A DNA stretch of 64,000 nt from Endothia cerciana (Eukaryota; Ascomycota; Sordariomycetes; Diaporthales; Cryphonectriaceae), in assembly GCA_026119935.1 (NCBI GenBank), contig JALRMH010000082.1:21647-85646 (forward strand), given 5' to 3'. Within the stretch, counting starts at the first letter, position 1. Every line of letters begins with the position of its first letter. The notes below the pieces were generated by a model. That model worked only from the letters and a program-made list of their open reading frames with translations, did no database searches and was not told the origin of the DNA. Below, piece by piece: positions 1 through 11,189 of the stretch. The translations under genes and the position numbers were made by a program.

Positions 1-289
1 TCTCGCACAAAGTCGTTGAACGTTTTTATCTGAGCTTGCCCCGTCTAATAATATAGATTATACTAAATTAGGAGCTTTAGTCCGAGATAAACTTCGCTGC
101 AAATTTTATTAATCTCCAGTAATTCAATTAATTACTTTAAGTATTTTGTGAGTTAATTAATTAATTAATTTAATTAATAAGTTCTTGCAATTAATCCCAT
201 TTTTTGTATCTAAAAGTGTCTACGCTACCTATCTACTACCTTCATTGGTAGCATATTTTATAAACATAGACAATCTTTAGCGGGCTAAC
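1..289 (-). other. Group I intron in rnl at about E. coli 2563 (5' part in window)
   Basis: The upstream exon ends in GAGCTGGGT, and the sequence then leaves rRNA homology. On the minus strand CGTTCAACGACT, a P7 'R' element of a group I intron, sits at about 9-20. The insertion point matches the common fungal rnl site near position 2563. The remainder of the intron, including its 3' splice site, is outside the window. AT repeats at 140-180 look like ordinary intron loop sequence. Confidence 0.65.
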
Positions 290-426
290 ACCCAGCTCAT
301 GTAACTTTTTAATCGACGAACAGTCGTACCCTACCGAGGTCCTGCATCCCAGAGGAGAAGTTAAGCCGACATCGAGGTGCCAAACCGCGCACTCATTATG
401 TACACTCTTGCGCAAATTAGCCTGTT
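290..426 (-). rRNA. rnl: rnl exon, E. coli about 2450-2563 (peptidyl-transferase region)
   Basis: The minus strand begins AACAGGCTAATTTGCGC and contains GTTTGGCACCTCGATGTCGG. It then runs into the conserved A-loop region ending in ATGAGCTGGGT. The 5' edge at 426 follows a G, as expected for a group I 3' splice site. The 3' edge at 290 is a T, as expected for the last exon base. This exon carries part of the peptidyl-transferase centre. Confidence 0.85.
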
Positions 427-666
427 CAATTTGTTATCTTAATTTTCCATTTTTTACAAAATGGTTCAGACTATGTATTCACTTTTTTATTATATATATT
501 TCGCCTACTAGGCTTTATTGAAAACCTATCTATATTTTTGGGCGCAAGCTCTTGGTTTATAACTGCTGTTAAATCTTTTAAGTATTCTATGTAAAATCGG
601 AGATTGTTATCATCGAAATCACGAATACCACCTCCACCAAAATAATTTATTAATTGTTCTAGTGTA

Positions 667-731
667 GATCCGGCCCGGAGGGCTGGATCCCGTTCCCCCC
701 TGCGTAGCGAGGGTGGGGGGAAAACAGGATC
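667..731. repeat. GC-rich hairpin insertion flanked by GATC
   Basis: A GC-rich block stands in otherwise AT-rich intron sequence. It contains two short hairpins, including a C-run/G-run pair around TGCGTAGCGAGG, and has GATC at 667-670 and again at 728-731. A third GATC is internal. The same GATC-bounded design recurs at 9853, 26128 and 59221. Confidence 0.6.
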
Positions 732-878
732 TATTCTGTTTTTAGCATAGACATTTAAAGACGTAATTTAGTTACTCAACCTAACTTACTATTATTATGC
801 TTAACTACAGTAATATTAAAACTTCCTTCCGTATCTACAAGCCCCGTCACAACTCAAGGGTTTAAAGAAGTAGTTATA

Positions 879-1049
879 TTATGTTCTCCTCGACATAGCT
901 GCCATTGTAGAGAATGATTTACCGCTCATTCACCCTTTCACAGCAAAAGAACCTACTCTTCGTTTAGATGAAAAAATAGAATAACCAACGTTAGGATTAA
1001 TGTGATCTCGGAATTTTCTTACCGATAGCCCTTTATAAGAAGAGTCAAT
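879..1049 (-). pseudogene. rps3: Displaced second copy of the rps3 3' end
   Basis: On the minus strand this encodes a run beginning LKNIDSSYKGLSVRKF, continuing through YSIFSSKRRVGSFAVKGW, and ending MSGKSFSTMAAMSRRT then TAA. The same segment, with substitutions, ends the main rps3 ORF near 2410-2262. This copy has no 5' portion. It abuts the stop of the GIY-YIG ORF, overlapping it by a few bases. The simplest reading is that it is the original rps3 3' end, displaced when the endonuclease inserted together with its own replacement 3' end. Confidence 0.85.
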
Positions 1050-2140
1050 ATTTTTCAACCCTCTTTATTTTATATCTATTCTTTAAAACAATCGAATCAA
1101 CACCTTTTTCTTTAAGTTTTTTTAATGCTTTTGAAACTGTAGTTATATGGCACCCTATTGCTTTAGAAGCCTCACCTAATGAAAGATAGGTAGCAACATT
1201 TCCATTTGAAATATCCACAACTTCAACTCTTTTACTATTCAATTCTTTTATTTTTTTTTGTGAGACTACTGAGTCAGAATTAGGTACTATGAAATTATCA
1301 TTTTGGACGGCCGGCGTATTGCTTTCTTTTAAAGTAATTAAATATCTTTTTTTTTACAAGTCTGTGAACACCTTTATCTTTAAATTCTTTTAAGGCAATA
1401 CTTATTGTTGCCTTATTACAATTTATTGCTCTCCCTGCTTCAGCTTTTGAAGAATAAACATTTTTAATATTTGTTAAAGTATCAGTAACTTCCACAGAAT
1501 GTGATAAGCGTTCCCTATCAATCTTGCTTTTTTCACTTGAATTATAACGCATAATCGCATCCAAACGCATAGCTTGGTACTCTTTGTTGGCATGTACAAT
1601 CTTTAAAGCTTCTATTTGTTTTACTCTTTGTTCAATAGTAAGAACTCGAGTTTTTAACTTAGCAAGAGTTTTTTCAGAATGTTTAAAACCAGCCATAGAG
1701 CCTGCAATTTTTAATATATTATATTCAGACTTTAACAAATCTAAATACTTTTGTTCTTTTAAAACAACTAAAGATGGTTCACAATATTCTAATATATCTT
1801 CGCACAGCGACCCAGGGCTCCTATGCAATAGAGCCCGAGGGGAAACTAAAATTTTTATAATTATCCTTACGAAGAGCACTATAAATTTTTGATTTATAAT
1901 ATCTTATTTCTCTTCCCTTGGGGACCCCTTCTAGTGGGGTCCCTGAGGGTCCCCCCTTCCCCCCCGCACACTTGCGGGGGGGGGGGGGGGCGGAAGACAA
2001 GTAATTAATATTAAGATAACCTATTAATCTCGCACCTAAGTCTTTACTACTTCCAATATAGCTTTTCCGTTTAAATTGTTTACCCATCTATATATACCTG
2101 CTTTACCCTTATTTTCTTTAGTAATTAAAGCTTCTTTTCG
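1045..2140 (-). pseudogene. GIY-YIG homing endonuclease inserted behind rps3, frameshifted
   Basis: The minus strand shows AGIYRWVNNLNGK (the GIY half), then SYIGSSKDLGARL (the YIG half) in a different frame. Downstream come DILEYCEPSLVVL and EQKYLDLL with the catalytic Glu region, then two C-terminal helix-turn-helix-like NUMOD1 segments ending at 1045. The GIY/YIG frame break fits loss of one A from an A-run near 2060. A second break near 1880-1800 coincides with a GC hairpin. As printed it is not a continuous ORF and is probably decayed. A homopolymer sequencing error could explain the first break. Confidence 0.75.
1905..1996. repeat. GC hairpin element of the CTTCC...GGAAG type, copy 1
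   Basis: The block starts CTTCCCTTGGGGACCCC and ends GCGGAAG. It has a first hairpin of GGGGACC/GGTCCC type and a second made of a C-run, GCACACTTGC and a G-run. Near-identical elements lie at 2185-2265 and, in inverted orientation, at 50907-50982. A shorter relative is at 61127-61166. Here it interrupts the GIY-YIG ORF. Confidence 0.65.
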
Positions 2141-2141
2141 G

Positions 2142-3785
2142 TTACGTTTGAATATTGAACAACAGGGTAGATTTGTAAACTACTTCCCTCGCGGGACCCC
2201 ATAGGGGACCAAGAGGGTCCCCCCTTCCCCCCGCACACTTGCGGGGGGGGGGGGGGGCGGAAGTAGAATAAGACTTACCTCCTGTTCATCCCTTAACCGC
2301 GAAAGCACCCACTCTTCGTTTAGATGAAAAAATAGAGTATGAAACATTAGGATTCAAGGCACCTCTATATTTTCGTACAGATAATCCTTTATAAGAAGAG
2401 TCGATATTTTTTAAACCACCTTTCCAACGTAGTCTATATACAGAACGATCTGCTCTATAACGTGGTGTTAACCTACCTTTTACCTCCATACGAAGCCCTG
2501 CCATATTCTTATATTTAATTGAATTAAATACGATATTATTCAATTTGGCCTTAACTCGTGGTAAGAATTTATCATTAACAACACTAGTATATAATTTAGT
2601 CAACAATTTATCTAGATTAAGTTTACTAGTTAATATATCTTTCAGATTAAGAGTTCTATATTTATTTTCAACTAAATTAAAATTTACATTTTTAACGATT
2701 CTACCTTTTTCCTGAATTCTATTTACTTTAGGTAACTTAGCTTTATTTAACATAATATTCATTATTTTTAGAACTCTCGCATTTCTCTTCTTCATTTTTT
2801 TTGTAGATATTTCAGTGAATAAATCAGTATTAAATACTATATTTTTCAAATTCACAATATTAAATTCTATTTGTTTATTATAAATTTTGCTTATAACATT
2901 ACTTAATTTATATAAAAATTTTTCTTCAAATTTATACTTATTAAGATTTAGTTTAAATTTATATTTTCGAAGTAGACGAAATTCTCTTTTAAGTAAGATT
3001 TTTACTCATTTATTTGTTTCTTTCTTTGCCTTAATTTTACTTGTTTTTAAAGCAGAAAAATAAGCATAATAATCTTGAAGTACTTTTCCATCTTTCATTA
3101 TAAGAGAAATCATATTAAATTTAAAAAAGATATTTTCTATTTTTTTTAAATTTCCCTGGCAAAATTCACGTACATCACCTCATCTTCATTCTAATATTAT
3201 TCGACCCTTCCTACGGGTTTTGGATTTGAATAATTTTTTTCTAATAATAAAAGAACCATGTGTTTTAAGTATACAAAGTAACTGTTTAGTTAAATTACTT
3301 AAAATTTTTATTTTTTTTAATAAAGCAATCTTTTCTCTATTAAATGTATAGAGAGTTATAATAGCCTTAGAATTGGTATGTTTAATTTCAGGTCTAGCAA
3401 AAAAAATTTTGTTAAATGATAAACGTCTTTTCCTAGTAAGAATATGTTTGTATTTTAGAAATTGATGATTAAAATATGTATCAAAATAAACTTTTATTAT
3501 TTTAACAATATTGATATCGTATATAGGAAAATTCTTTATTAAATTACTATTATAAAAATAAACACTATTTCTTCACTCTTTTGCTCATGCAGGAAAATAT
3601 TGTATATCTCCTACATCACTTATTATTTCATTAAAGGGTCTCAATTTCGAATTATTTTTCACGTTTTGCTTAAAAATATTTGGAATAATCATATCTTTTA
3701 TCGTGGATTCTTCGACCCCGGTCGAAGAATTAATTAAATTGGACTGCGTAGAAGCTTTTTTGATTAAATTTTGATTCTTTTTCAT
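2142..3785 (-). CDS. rps3: Ribosomal protein S3 (intron-encoded)
   Basis: This is a small-subunit ribosomal protein of the mitoribosome, encoded in the P8 loop of the rnl 2449 intron as in most filamentous ascomycetes. The protein is Lys/Asn-rich. Its best-conserved part is the C-terminus, with GRLTPRYRADRSVYRLRWKG, then YKGLSVRKYRG and SSKRRVGAFAVKGW. Trp codons are TGA, so the frame appears broken under the standard code. I chose the ATG at 3785 (MKKNQNLIKK); the frame stays open upstream, but through a GC-rich block near 3860-3960. After KGW the frame runs GGKSYST, crosses a GC hairpin insertion at 2185-2265 and stops at 2142. The length of that tail depends on the C-run count. A second 3' end lies at 879-1049. 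Confidence 0.88.
2185..2265. repeat. GC hairpin element of the CTTCC...GGAAG type, copy 2
   Basis: The structure matches the 1905-1996 element: CTTCCCTCGCGGGACCCC, a hairpin loop, then a C-run, GCACACTTGC and a long G-run ending CGGAAG. It sits inside the rps3 tail, just after the GGKSYST residues. As printed it keeps the frame open, so it adds proline- and glycine-rich residues to the predicted protein. Confidence 0.65.
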
Positions 3786-4292
3786 TTTATTCTTCACTAT
3801 AGTAATAATTTTTATTAATTTTTTTAAGAAATTTATCTTTATCGCGACTGGCCTTGTTATGCGAAGCCATCCCATCTCCTCCACCCCCCCCTTTTTCGGG
3901 TACGCCCTACGCAATGATGAATGGGGAATGGAATCTATGCTGTCTCCTCCCCGCAGCTGCAAACGAAGTGTGCATGGCAGGCTAATTTAGCCATATCTAG
4001 TAGTCGCGCGTATTCTTCTTACCAGCCTAAATAAACTACTGCGCAAAAAAAAAATTTTTTTTAGGTTTTCAGGAGTAAATTTTCTTATTTTGAATTATAT
4101 ATAATAAAAAGTGCTGGGTTTCTAGATAAGATTTATTGTTAGTTTTACTCACCTATTAGTCGTTGAACGTTTTTATCTTAATTTTCACTAGATAAGATAA
4201 ATTTCGCTTCAAATTTACGTATATCTAAGATTGGCTTTTCTAAAGTGTAAGAACACTTATATAAAAATATATATTATCACCCCCGAATATCT

Positions 4293-4370
4293 ATCCCTGG
4301 AGATCCTAAAAAAAAAAATCCCTTAGGGATCGGATACCTCCGGATTAGTTGCCAACATCGATGAGAAGTA
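4293..4370 (-). rRNA. rnl: rnl exon immediately upstream of position 2449
   Basis: The minus strand ends TTTAGGATCTCCAGGGAT, the counterpart of bacterial AAAAGGTACTCCGGGGAT just before 2449. A T-run precedes the conserved end. The 5' boundary near 4370 is approximate. The last exon base is T, as required for a group I 5' splice site. Confidence 0.65.
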
Positions 4371-4555
4371 ATTTTTGAAATTAACCCAATTAAATTATTA
4401 ATAATTTTCTTGCTTACTATATTACTTACCTTACCTATCTTCCTACTTACTATACCTTTCTACTTACGCCAACACCTTCAAGGAGCTTTATATTTTTTTT
4501 TATTACGAAGTATACCAGTATCAGTACAAAGCAGTGAAAAAAAAAAATTATAAAA

Positions 4556-4626
4556 GGTCGTCCGGATTAATTTATGGCTACGCGCCATAATTTATTTAGG
4601 CGGCTGGATGATCACCCCCCCCCCCC
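4556..4626. repeat. GC-rich palindromic element, GGTCGTCCGG family
   Basis: The element begins GGTCGTCCGG and ends GGCGGCTGGATGATCA before a C-run, with an inner palindrome TTATGGCTACGCGCCATAA. The same end sequences occur in inverse orientation at 50401-50475 and 62707-62785, so this is a dispersed family. Confidence 0.5.
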
Positions 4627-4947
4627 TAAAATTTTTATACGGTTGGTCTCGCAATGAAACCACTATCCCGAAGGGGATAAGGAGAGAAGATTTAGTAATA
4701 AGATAACTTAGATATAGGTGAAGGCTCGCATAAATAGCTTTATATATATATTCACTATTATTCTAATTAAGCAAGAAAAATAAATTAAAGGACAAACATC
4801 CCTAGCGTAGCTTTTCCAATAATCCAAGACCTTTCCTTTCGATCACAACTTTATCCTTTAAATTCTTTAATTTAAATACGGATTTGGCTATTGTGATATT
4901 TATATATTAAATTTGATTTGAGCAAGGTAAAACTGCTCTGATTAGAT

Positions 4948-5910
4948 TTAATTTGATTTTCTTAAAGTATTCATTCCATTTTTAATATTTCGTATTTGCT
5001 CTAACCCTTCTGAAGTTAAATGAGCTTTCGTGTTCATTAATTCAGCTACACGTTTAAAGTCTTCATAATCTTGAACTTTAATTCCTTCAAGTGTATATTT
5101 ATTAAAAAATGGTATGACAATATTAATTATATCTGAGAGTCTTTGAACAACAAAATAAGTAGCTTTTGAATCTTTGTTTATTTTACCACACCCAAAGAAG
5201 TTCAAAAAGCTATTCATCAAACACTCATCACGATTATGTTGTGTTAATATAAATCTTATTCAAGAAGTCTCTCCTAATTTGGCTTTAGACTTTATCACAC
5301 TAACGGAAAAACAACCATCACCGGATGTGAAACCAGCCATTCAATAAGGGTCACAAACCTTAACAGAAGGTAATGACGGTAAAGGGACTGCCACTATGTT
5401 GGGTATATCTATTACCTCTGTTTTAGTGTTCATCGATGCTTTAATATTAGCTATCTTTAATATACCATCTTGACTTAAGTGCTCTTTATTAAGTATTAAA
5501 TCTACAACTTGTTTAAAAAGAATAAAATCAGATAGTTTCTGAGTAAGTAAAGGATACTTATCAAAATGATCTATTATAATCGATAAATCTTTTAAAGAAC
5601 CCACCCTGAACGTAGCTTCATTTACATCCTTATGATGGTAAATTTTTCCAATACCGAAATAAGCTTGAATTAAACTTAAAACACTTAAATCTTTATCGTG
5701 TAAACGAATGGCAAATATAGGTTCTACTGTTCAACCAGCTTTCATTGCTTTCTTTTTACTTAATCTAACGTAAAAATTAGCTTCAGCGTCAGCAAACCCC
5801 GTCACAAAATAAGGATTAAGTTTGGACATTCCTGCTACTAAATCCGAACTAAATACTGCCACATTAGCCTCTGGAGATAAATTGAAATTTATTTTTTCGT
5901 CTTTTTTCAT
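4948..5910 (-). CDS. LAGLIDADG homing endonuclease in rnl group I intron
   Basis: This is an intron-encoded double-motif endonuclease of about 320 residues that would cleave the intronless rnl allele. The first motif is YFVTGFADAEANF near residue 37 and the second is WMAGFTSGDGCF near residue 190. The typical HFDKYPL and KEHLS segments follow the first motif, and IIPFFNKY and AHLTSEGL follow the second. Trp in the second motif is TGA. The frame is otherwise open, so this one looks intact. It lies 3' of the P-Q-R-S core at 6657-6963 and 5' of the exon at 4293-4370. Confidence 0.85.
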
Positions 5911-6656
5911 TTTCGTTATTAATATTTTTTGCTGGATACAGCTTACTTAATCTACAGATTTAAAGTTAAATAATTTAAGTATATTTAACTTTTATTCTTA
6001 CTAAGAGATAAGCGACTTGCGCTCTCCACTTACAAGTGATTGCTAATAAAGTTAGCAATGAGTTAGCTATATACGACTAGTATAAAACATAATTACATCG
6101 AAGCCACTGGAAAAGTCCACAACGGTAGGTAACTCATAAGTTGCACATTATTATGATTAAAGCCAGGAAAGACATATAAAATATTGTGTATTCCTGCTCT
6201 AGAAATAAAAAAGTGTTTAATCAGAAGGGATTTTCTTCCTTCCTATATCGTCAATGACAGAGCCTTATTACACATTACTAACAACCTTCCGGGTTGCCTT
6301 GGTGTAAAAGGTAGTAATCACTCTAGCCCAGACTTCTGACCTAGGCTCTCTTTTATTAAAGGGCTCATCTCATGTTATAATGTATTTAATCATATCTACC
6401 AGAAGGGAAGTATCCAAGGACTCCAACCTTCTTACACTAATACTAAGAATAAGATCTCGGTATCCTACGTAAAGATTAGGTATTTTAGCCTGTTTTACCT
6501 ATTAAGGAGTCATGAACCCCATGCCATCCGACCTAAATTTTTAGTGTGTAAGAAGGCCAGTCATCTTCTATTCAACCTATACGGCTGTGCCGTAAAACTT
6601 TTATTTTAATCAATCAATCAAATTTATAATATATAATTCCTCCCGGTTTCCCGGTT

Positions 6657-6963
6657 TCTCAGAGTACACCTCACAATATAATAAAGGAAAAATCCACCTA
6701 TATTGAAGAACCGTCTACTCGTTGCTCTTTTACACTTAATGTAAAAAAAAATAATATATTACATCAGAGGTGATTTAGATCCGCGATTACCCACTATCCT
6801 TTCAGATACACATTAGTATTATTACCATACCTGAATTATTAATTCAGCCACATCATAATCCACCCTTTTAGAGCTTGATGCGGTAAAACCGCGCAGCCAT
6901 AAAAATTTATGATAGATTAAATATTTGGTAACTAAGTTTTTAGGGCTTCCCCGGAATTTGGCT
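6657..6963 (-). other. Group I intron core (P, Q, R, S elements) of an rnl intron
   Basis: On the minus strand the order is CCGGGGAAGCCCTAAAAAC (P), GGGTAATCGCGGATC (Q), AGCAACGAGTAGACGG (R) and GTGAGGTGTACTCTGAG (S). GAGTA in R can pair with TACTC in S to form P7. The same core recurs at 10.7-10.9, 14.0-14.3, 16.5-16.75 and 28.5-28.7 kb in rnl and at 60.1-60.4 kb in cox3. The intron probably spans about 4371-6990. I see no coding gene in 5950-6650. Confidence 0.75.
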
Positions 6964-6999
6964 CTTATACACGTATCTTTATACTGCCAAAGTATAAGA

Positions 7000-7140
7000 A
7001 TAAACATGTGTCTTGTGATCCTATGCCCCGCTTACGCGACTGTAAGATTTGTTGTGAATCAAACAGTAAAGCAAGATTAAGCCGTTAAACTTGGTAAATA
7101 GTCAACATTATTATTAAAAACACTGCTAAGTATTAATTAA
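7000..7140 (-). rRNA. rnl: Probable rnl domain V exon (E. coli about 2320-2400)
   Basis: The minus strand contains TTACTGTTTGATTCAC, ACAGTCGCGTAAGCGGGGC and ATAGGATCACAAGAC. These resemble the fungal mitochondrial version of the 2350-2400 region. The exon is followed directly by the start of the intron core at 6963. Both edges are approximate. The stretch 7140-7860 holds no gene I recognise. Confidence 0.45.
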
Positions 7141-7867
7141 TAACTAGAAAAGTACTATGCTACTCCTAGTGCCAACGTTGCCCTACCCTTATTCTAAGGC
7201 ATTGCCCTAGACGCAGGCAGGCAAGCAGCAATATCATAATTAAAGTACTTTTTTTTTTACTAAAGCTAATTTCACTATAGCTAAAATCTTACCCTTTCAA
7301 TAATATGTACGCCTTTCCGTGTCGTACTAGCAAACGATTACATACAACTTAGTTATATAATACATGCAAACAAAAATTATTTTTTTTTTTACTCATAAAA
7401 CTAGAGTTTAGCTTATAAGACAAGGTAACAGGGGTTACTGTCCGCATTAGGCAAAAACAAAAATATATAAAAAATTAATAGCTGCGTATCCCTACGAAAT
7501 ATCATTGCGCCGGGATTCGTAATTAAAAAAATTAAAACACGATTTTTCGCAACCAACATCACAATCCTTAGACACTCCCATCTACTCTTTATGGGGTCTG
7601 TGCCCCGCATAACAACGAGATGTAAACAAATAAAACATATTTACTTGTTTCATCTATCTTCCCTTATCCCTAAAGAAGGGATAAGGGAAAGGAGTATTAT
7701 AAACCCTCCATTTGCTTAAAGGGCCATTAAAGTTCTTAAATAAAATTAAGATAGCCATAATCTCCGGCTTAGAACAATGCCACCTGATCTTACTAAAACT
7801 TTAATATTACCTATCTCCTTGCGAGAGCCAGCACCAAATTTTTGTGCTGCGATGCCTATAACTAACC

Positions 7868-8010
7868 CTCGTATCTCGTCCGACTGTACATTTGGACAGA
7901 CATTTCAGCCTAACCCCGGCGAACCAGTCTGTAGCGACATTTACAACTGCCGACGGTCTTGAACTAGGTTTTGTTCTTTAACCGTTTTCACCTAATTTTT
8001 CTAAAGCGAA
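7868..8010 (-). other. Group I intron core, second subtype
   Basis: The minus strand shows AGACCGTCGGCAGTTG, CGCTACAGACTGG and TACAGTCGGACGAG. ACAGACTG and CAGTC are the P7 strands. An almost identical core lies at 42225-42350 in the nad6 intron. In both cases a two-domain LAGLIDADG ORF with a NUMOD-like tail precedes it, so the two introns are related. Confidence 0.6.
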
Positions 8011-8118
8011 CTAAGAATTATTCAGTTGTAACTTTGTTTAATTCCCTTAAAATAGCACTGTAAACCTTAATTAATTATACTTTGTTAAATCTTAATCAAC
8101 ACATTAGTATTTTGTAAA

Positions 8119-9541
8119 CTAACGTTCACAAAAGACTTTTATTCTCCTTACTAAATTTTTGTTAAATTCCACACCATTAGAGTTAGCTGGAAGAGATTTG
8201 AATAGTTTACTTAAGGCACCTCTATTTATACCTAATATATCCGAAGTTTCTTTTAAACTACCAACAATTAGTTCTTTCATATTAGGCTTAATAATAAGAT
8301 AAACTACACTATTATTAAAATTACCCTCTAGATCCAAAGAAGAATTATCCTCTACTATATCAAGGTCTAAAGATAAATTTGGCTGAGTAGCCGAATTACC
8401 TAAATTTTTTAAAATAGTAAGCTCATCATAAGTTAAACCCGTCTCCTTAGAACTAGATTTATAGGTAGATAACCTAAAGTCGTTCATACCAGACGAAACC
8501 TTTAATATTAAATCCTTTATTTTATTATCCTGCAGATGCCCTCCTGCGTATAGTACATTACAAATGAGAAAAAAAATCCATAAAGTCATGTCTTTTTTTT
8601 GATATGAAAGACATACTTTTTAAGAAAGGAAGAATGTAATTACGTAATAGAGGAACACTACGAATTTCTAAACTAACTGTTGGCTTAGAATTACCCTTAG
8701 CTTTCATCTCAAAAATTCCAATAAGAGAGGAATTATTTAATTTCCATAATGAAAATCTATCAAAACCTAAATTACTTATAAGATATTTTCTTATTTCCAC
8801 TAAAAGAGGTTTCTGAGCTACAGTAAACAATAATTGAAAATTAGGTCGACCCGCAAGGGGAGACCAACCCGGGGTCCCCCGGGTGGGTCTTAATTTACTT
8901 TTAGCTATACTAAAGGAACCTTCACCTTCAATCAATCCAAGAAGTCAATATTTGGTGATGTTTATATTATGATCCTTAGGCAAACTAAAATCAATACGAC
9001 CTTTATTCATACCTTGTTTAAGTTTAAGAATATTGCTAATTAAATTATCATCCAATGTACTGCTACGATTAAAATAAATTAAAAAAGCTTCTTTAAAGTC
9101 TATATAGTCTAATAACTTAATACCGTTAAAAGTATAACGATCAAAAATATTAATTAAAGTACGAAGACCTTCTTCATTACCTACTATAAAACTACAAGAA
9201 TTACTTTTTTCTCTTGCATAAACATTACCTACACCCAAAGTATCACATATGAATCTTAAAAGGTTGAGATCATCTATATGAAGATGGATTTCAAATTCAA
9301 AATAGAAACTATGTAATTTACCGTTTCGGTTTTTAGGTTTTATTTTAAAGCAAGACTCAGCCTCTGAAAATCCTACAAACCATTGAAAGAATTTATCTGT
9401 ATTATTCTTCCAAAAAACAACACTTTGATCTATCGCATCTATATGATTACTTCTTGAAAACTGACAGCAAGATGTGCCTAGCACACTAGAAATTAAAAAA
9501 CTGGAGCTTGCCCCGTGAAAATTTGTAATATTAGTTAACAT
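8119..9541 (-). pseudogene. LAGLIDADG endonuclease with NUMOD-like tail, one frameshift
   Basis: The first motif is WFVGFSEAESCF and the second is YWLLGLIEGEGSF, followed by a C-terminal helix-turn-helix-like segment ending at 8119. The frame breaks once near 8580 at a run of eight T on the coding strand. Removing one T would join the reading frames, so this may be a sequencing error. A 36-48 bp GC-rich block at 8850-8889 lies in frame within the second domain and adds residues such as RPTRGTPGW. It belongs to an rnl intron whose core is 7868-8010. Confidence 0.72.
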
Positions 9542-9852
9542 TTATATTTTTTATATTATAACTTAATTATTTAAAGTGCGTGATTTAGAAATATTATAGT
9601 TCACTATCTAAGTTTTATTTATTACATTGTAAACCATATAACATTATATATAAATTATACTTTAGTTATATCAGCTTAATTTAATATATAGTATATGCTA
9701 AACCAACTTGACCTGCCGATAAAAAAAATTACCTTACCCGGCCCTTATAGGAAGGAGTCTTTAAAGACTCCTAACCTTGACCTTAATAGATAGGTAAAAT
9801 TTAAATAGAAGGATTATCTCTCTCTTATACAAGTTTTGATGCTAAATAAAAT

Positions 9853-9925
9853 TAGATCCACCCGCGCCCCCCCCCCCCCCCGCAAGCTTGCGGGGGGAGA
9901 GGGGGGGATCCCCCTCCGGGGGATC
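9853..9925. repeat. GATC-flanked GC double-hairpin element
   Basis: The element lies between AATTAGATC and GATCTATGG. It contains CCACCCGC, a long C-run, GCAAGCTTGC, a G-run, and then a second hairpin of CCCCCTCCGGGGG type. It is nearly the same as the element at 26128-26191, which demonstrably interrupts an ORF. GATC on both sides suggests a 4-bp target duplication. Confidence 0.65.
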
Positions 9926-10099
9926 TATGGAAGACTATATATTTTAAGTATAATTAATTTAGTTGATACTACCCCCTCGTAGAGGGGGGACAATGCTATC
10001 ACTTTAGAGTTGGATTATAACCAACACAGCTTAAAATTTAAAAAACTGTCTCCTAGCAAATGTTCTCTCTTTTATATAAGAGCTTCTCTTAGCAATTCT

Positions 10100-10590
10100 A
10101 AGTATCTTTCCCGGGTTGTGTTTATCTCTTTCGTTCTCTTAGTCATCTAAGTAACGGGCCCCCTTCCTTTATCCCTTCTCATAAATCATAGAGTCTGATG
10201 TTTATAATATATAAACCGTCGAGCTAAACGTAATTTTACCTAAACCACCTTTTTTCTAAAACGCCTGAGTAGATAACTTAAAATCCTTTTACATTTAACT
10301 GACGACAATATAAGGTATTTCACTTATATAGTTAGACAATTTACATAATATTCCATAATAATATAATAAGCAAATAAAGGTATTTCACTTCTATACAGTC
10401 GATTACCTTATCTTCTCAAATTTGCTGTTATTATACTCAATAATTAGTAACAGTAAAGCTGCATAGGGTCTTCTCGTCTAACTAGAGGTAAACTGTATCT
10501 GCACAGTTATTCCAATTTCACAGAGTCAATCATAGAGACAGCTGTTGTATCGTTACACCATTCCGTTACACAAATTTAACCATAGTTTTA
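10100..10590 (-). rRNA. rnl: rnl exon, E. coli about 1965-2200
   Basis: The minus strand contains AACGGAATGGTGTAACG, CTGTGAAATTGGAATAAC and the highly conserved AGACGAGAAGACCCTATG followed by CAGC near 10470. These define the domain IV/V junction. The 3' limit near 10100 is not well defined, because AT-rich sequence with two AAATACC motifs follows. Confidence 0.75.
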
Positions 10591-10674
10591 TTAAGAGTAT
10601 ACTCTTAATAAAACATTAGGTTAGGCTATTGTGTTTATACTTTAAGCTTAACTTACTAATTTCGGTTAAGCGCC

Positions 10675-10912
10675 AATTTACCGGTGACTAGAGCACACCT
10701 TACAATATTAATAAAAATATTGAAGAAGCATCTGCTCGTTGCTCTTTTACACATAATCAATGACCAGAGGTGTCTTAGATCCGCGATAACCCATTTTCTT
10801 TCGTATCATCTCCTTTATTATTACCATACCTTAATAATTACTTAAGCCATTTAAGATGTTTTAAACTTAAACTTGGTAAAAGGAGCTTTAGGGATATTCC
10901 CGGAGTTTGCTT
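10675..10912 (-). other. Group I intron core in rnl between about 1960 and 1965
   Basis: P (CTCCGGGAATATCCC), Q (GGGTTATCGCGGATC), R (AGCAACGAGCAGATG) and S (GTAAGGTGTGCTCTAG) follow in order. The R/S P7 pairing carries compensating changes relative to the other cores (GAGCA with TGCTC instead of GAGTA with TACTC), which supports a functional fold. The exon at 10590 follows closely. Confidence 0.7.
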
Positions 10913-11189
10913 CTTTTTTACTTGCACAATTTAGATCAACGACCTTAATGTCAATCTATTAATTTATTATTTATTTTAAGTTTATTATAGCCAGATACTA
11001 CCAACTAAGTCCAGTAAGAAAAAAAAGGACCTTTTCAGGTCCTGCAACAAATAAGATAGCGAACACTGAAACGACCGCTGTTCTAGAGGCGCAAGCTCAC
11101 CTAATTAGTGTAAGTTACTTACTTATATAGCTTATTCTATATTCTCCTCTGAATAATTTTTTATTTTCTAGCCCCGTGCGTAGCGGGGG

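Larger units (their letters stand above)
427..4292 (-). other. Group IA intron at rnl position 2449 hosting rps3 and a GIY-YIG insertion
   Basis: The upstream rnl exon ends CTCCAGGGAT and the downstream exon starts AACAGGCT, so the insertion is at E. coli 2449. In fungi this intron usually carries the ribosomal protein S3 gene. A P7 'R' element, GTTCAACGACTA, lies near 4155. Its partner 'S' element, ATAGTCTGAACC, lies near 463. The whole protein-coding cargo is therefore in the loop between the two P7 strands (P8). The P8 loop holds rps3, a GIY-YIG endonuclease and a second rps3 3' end. Confidence 0.85.

Noticed and set aside
7413..7610. Minus-strand frame near 7.4-7.6 kb rich in hydrophobic residues
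   Set aside because: No motif or homology could be seen, it has no clear start context, and it lies in intron or spacer sequence.
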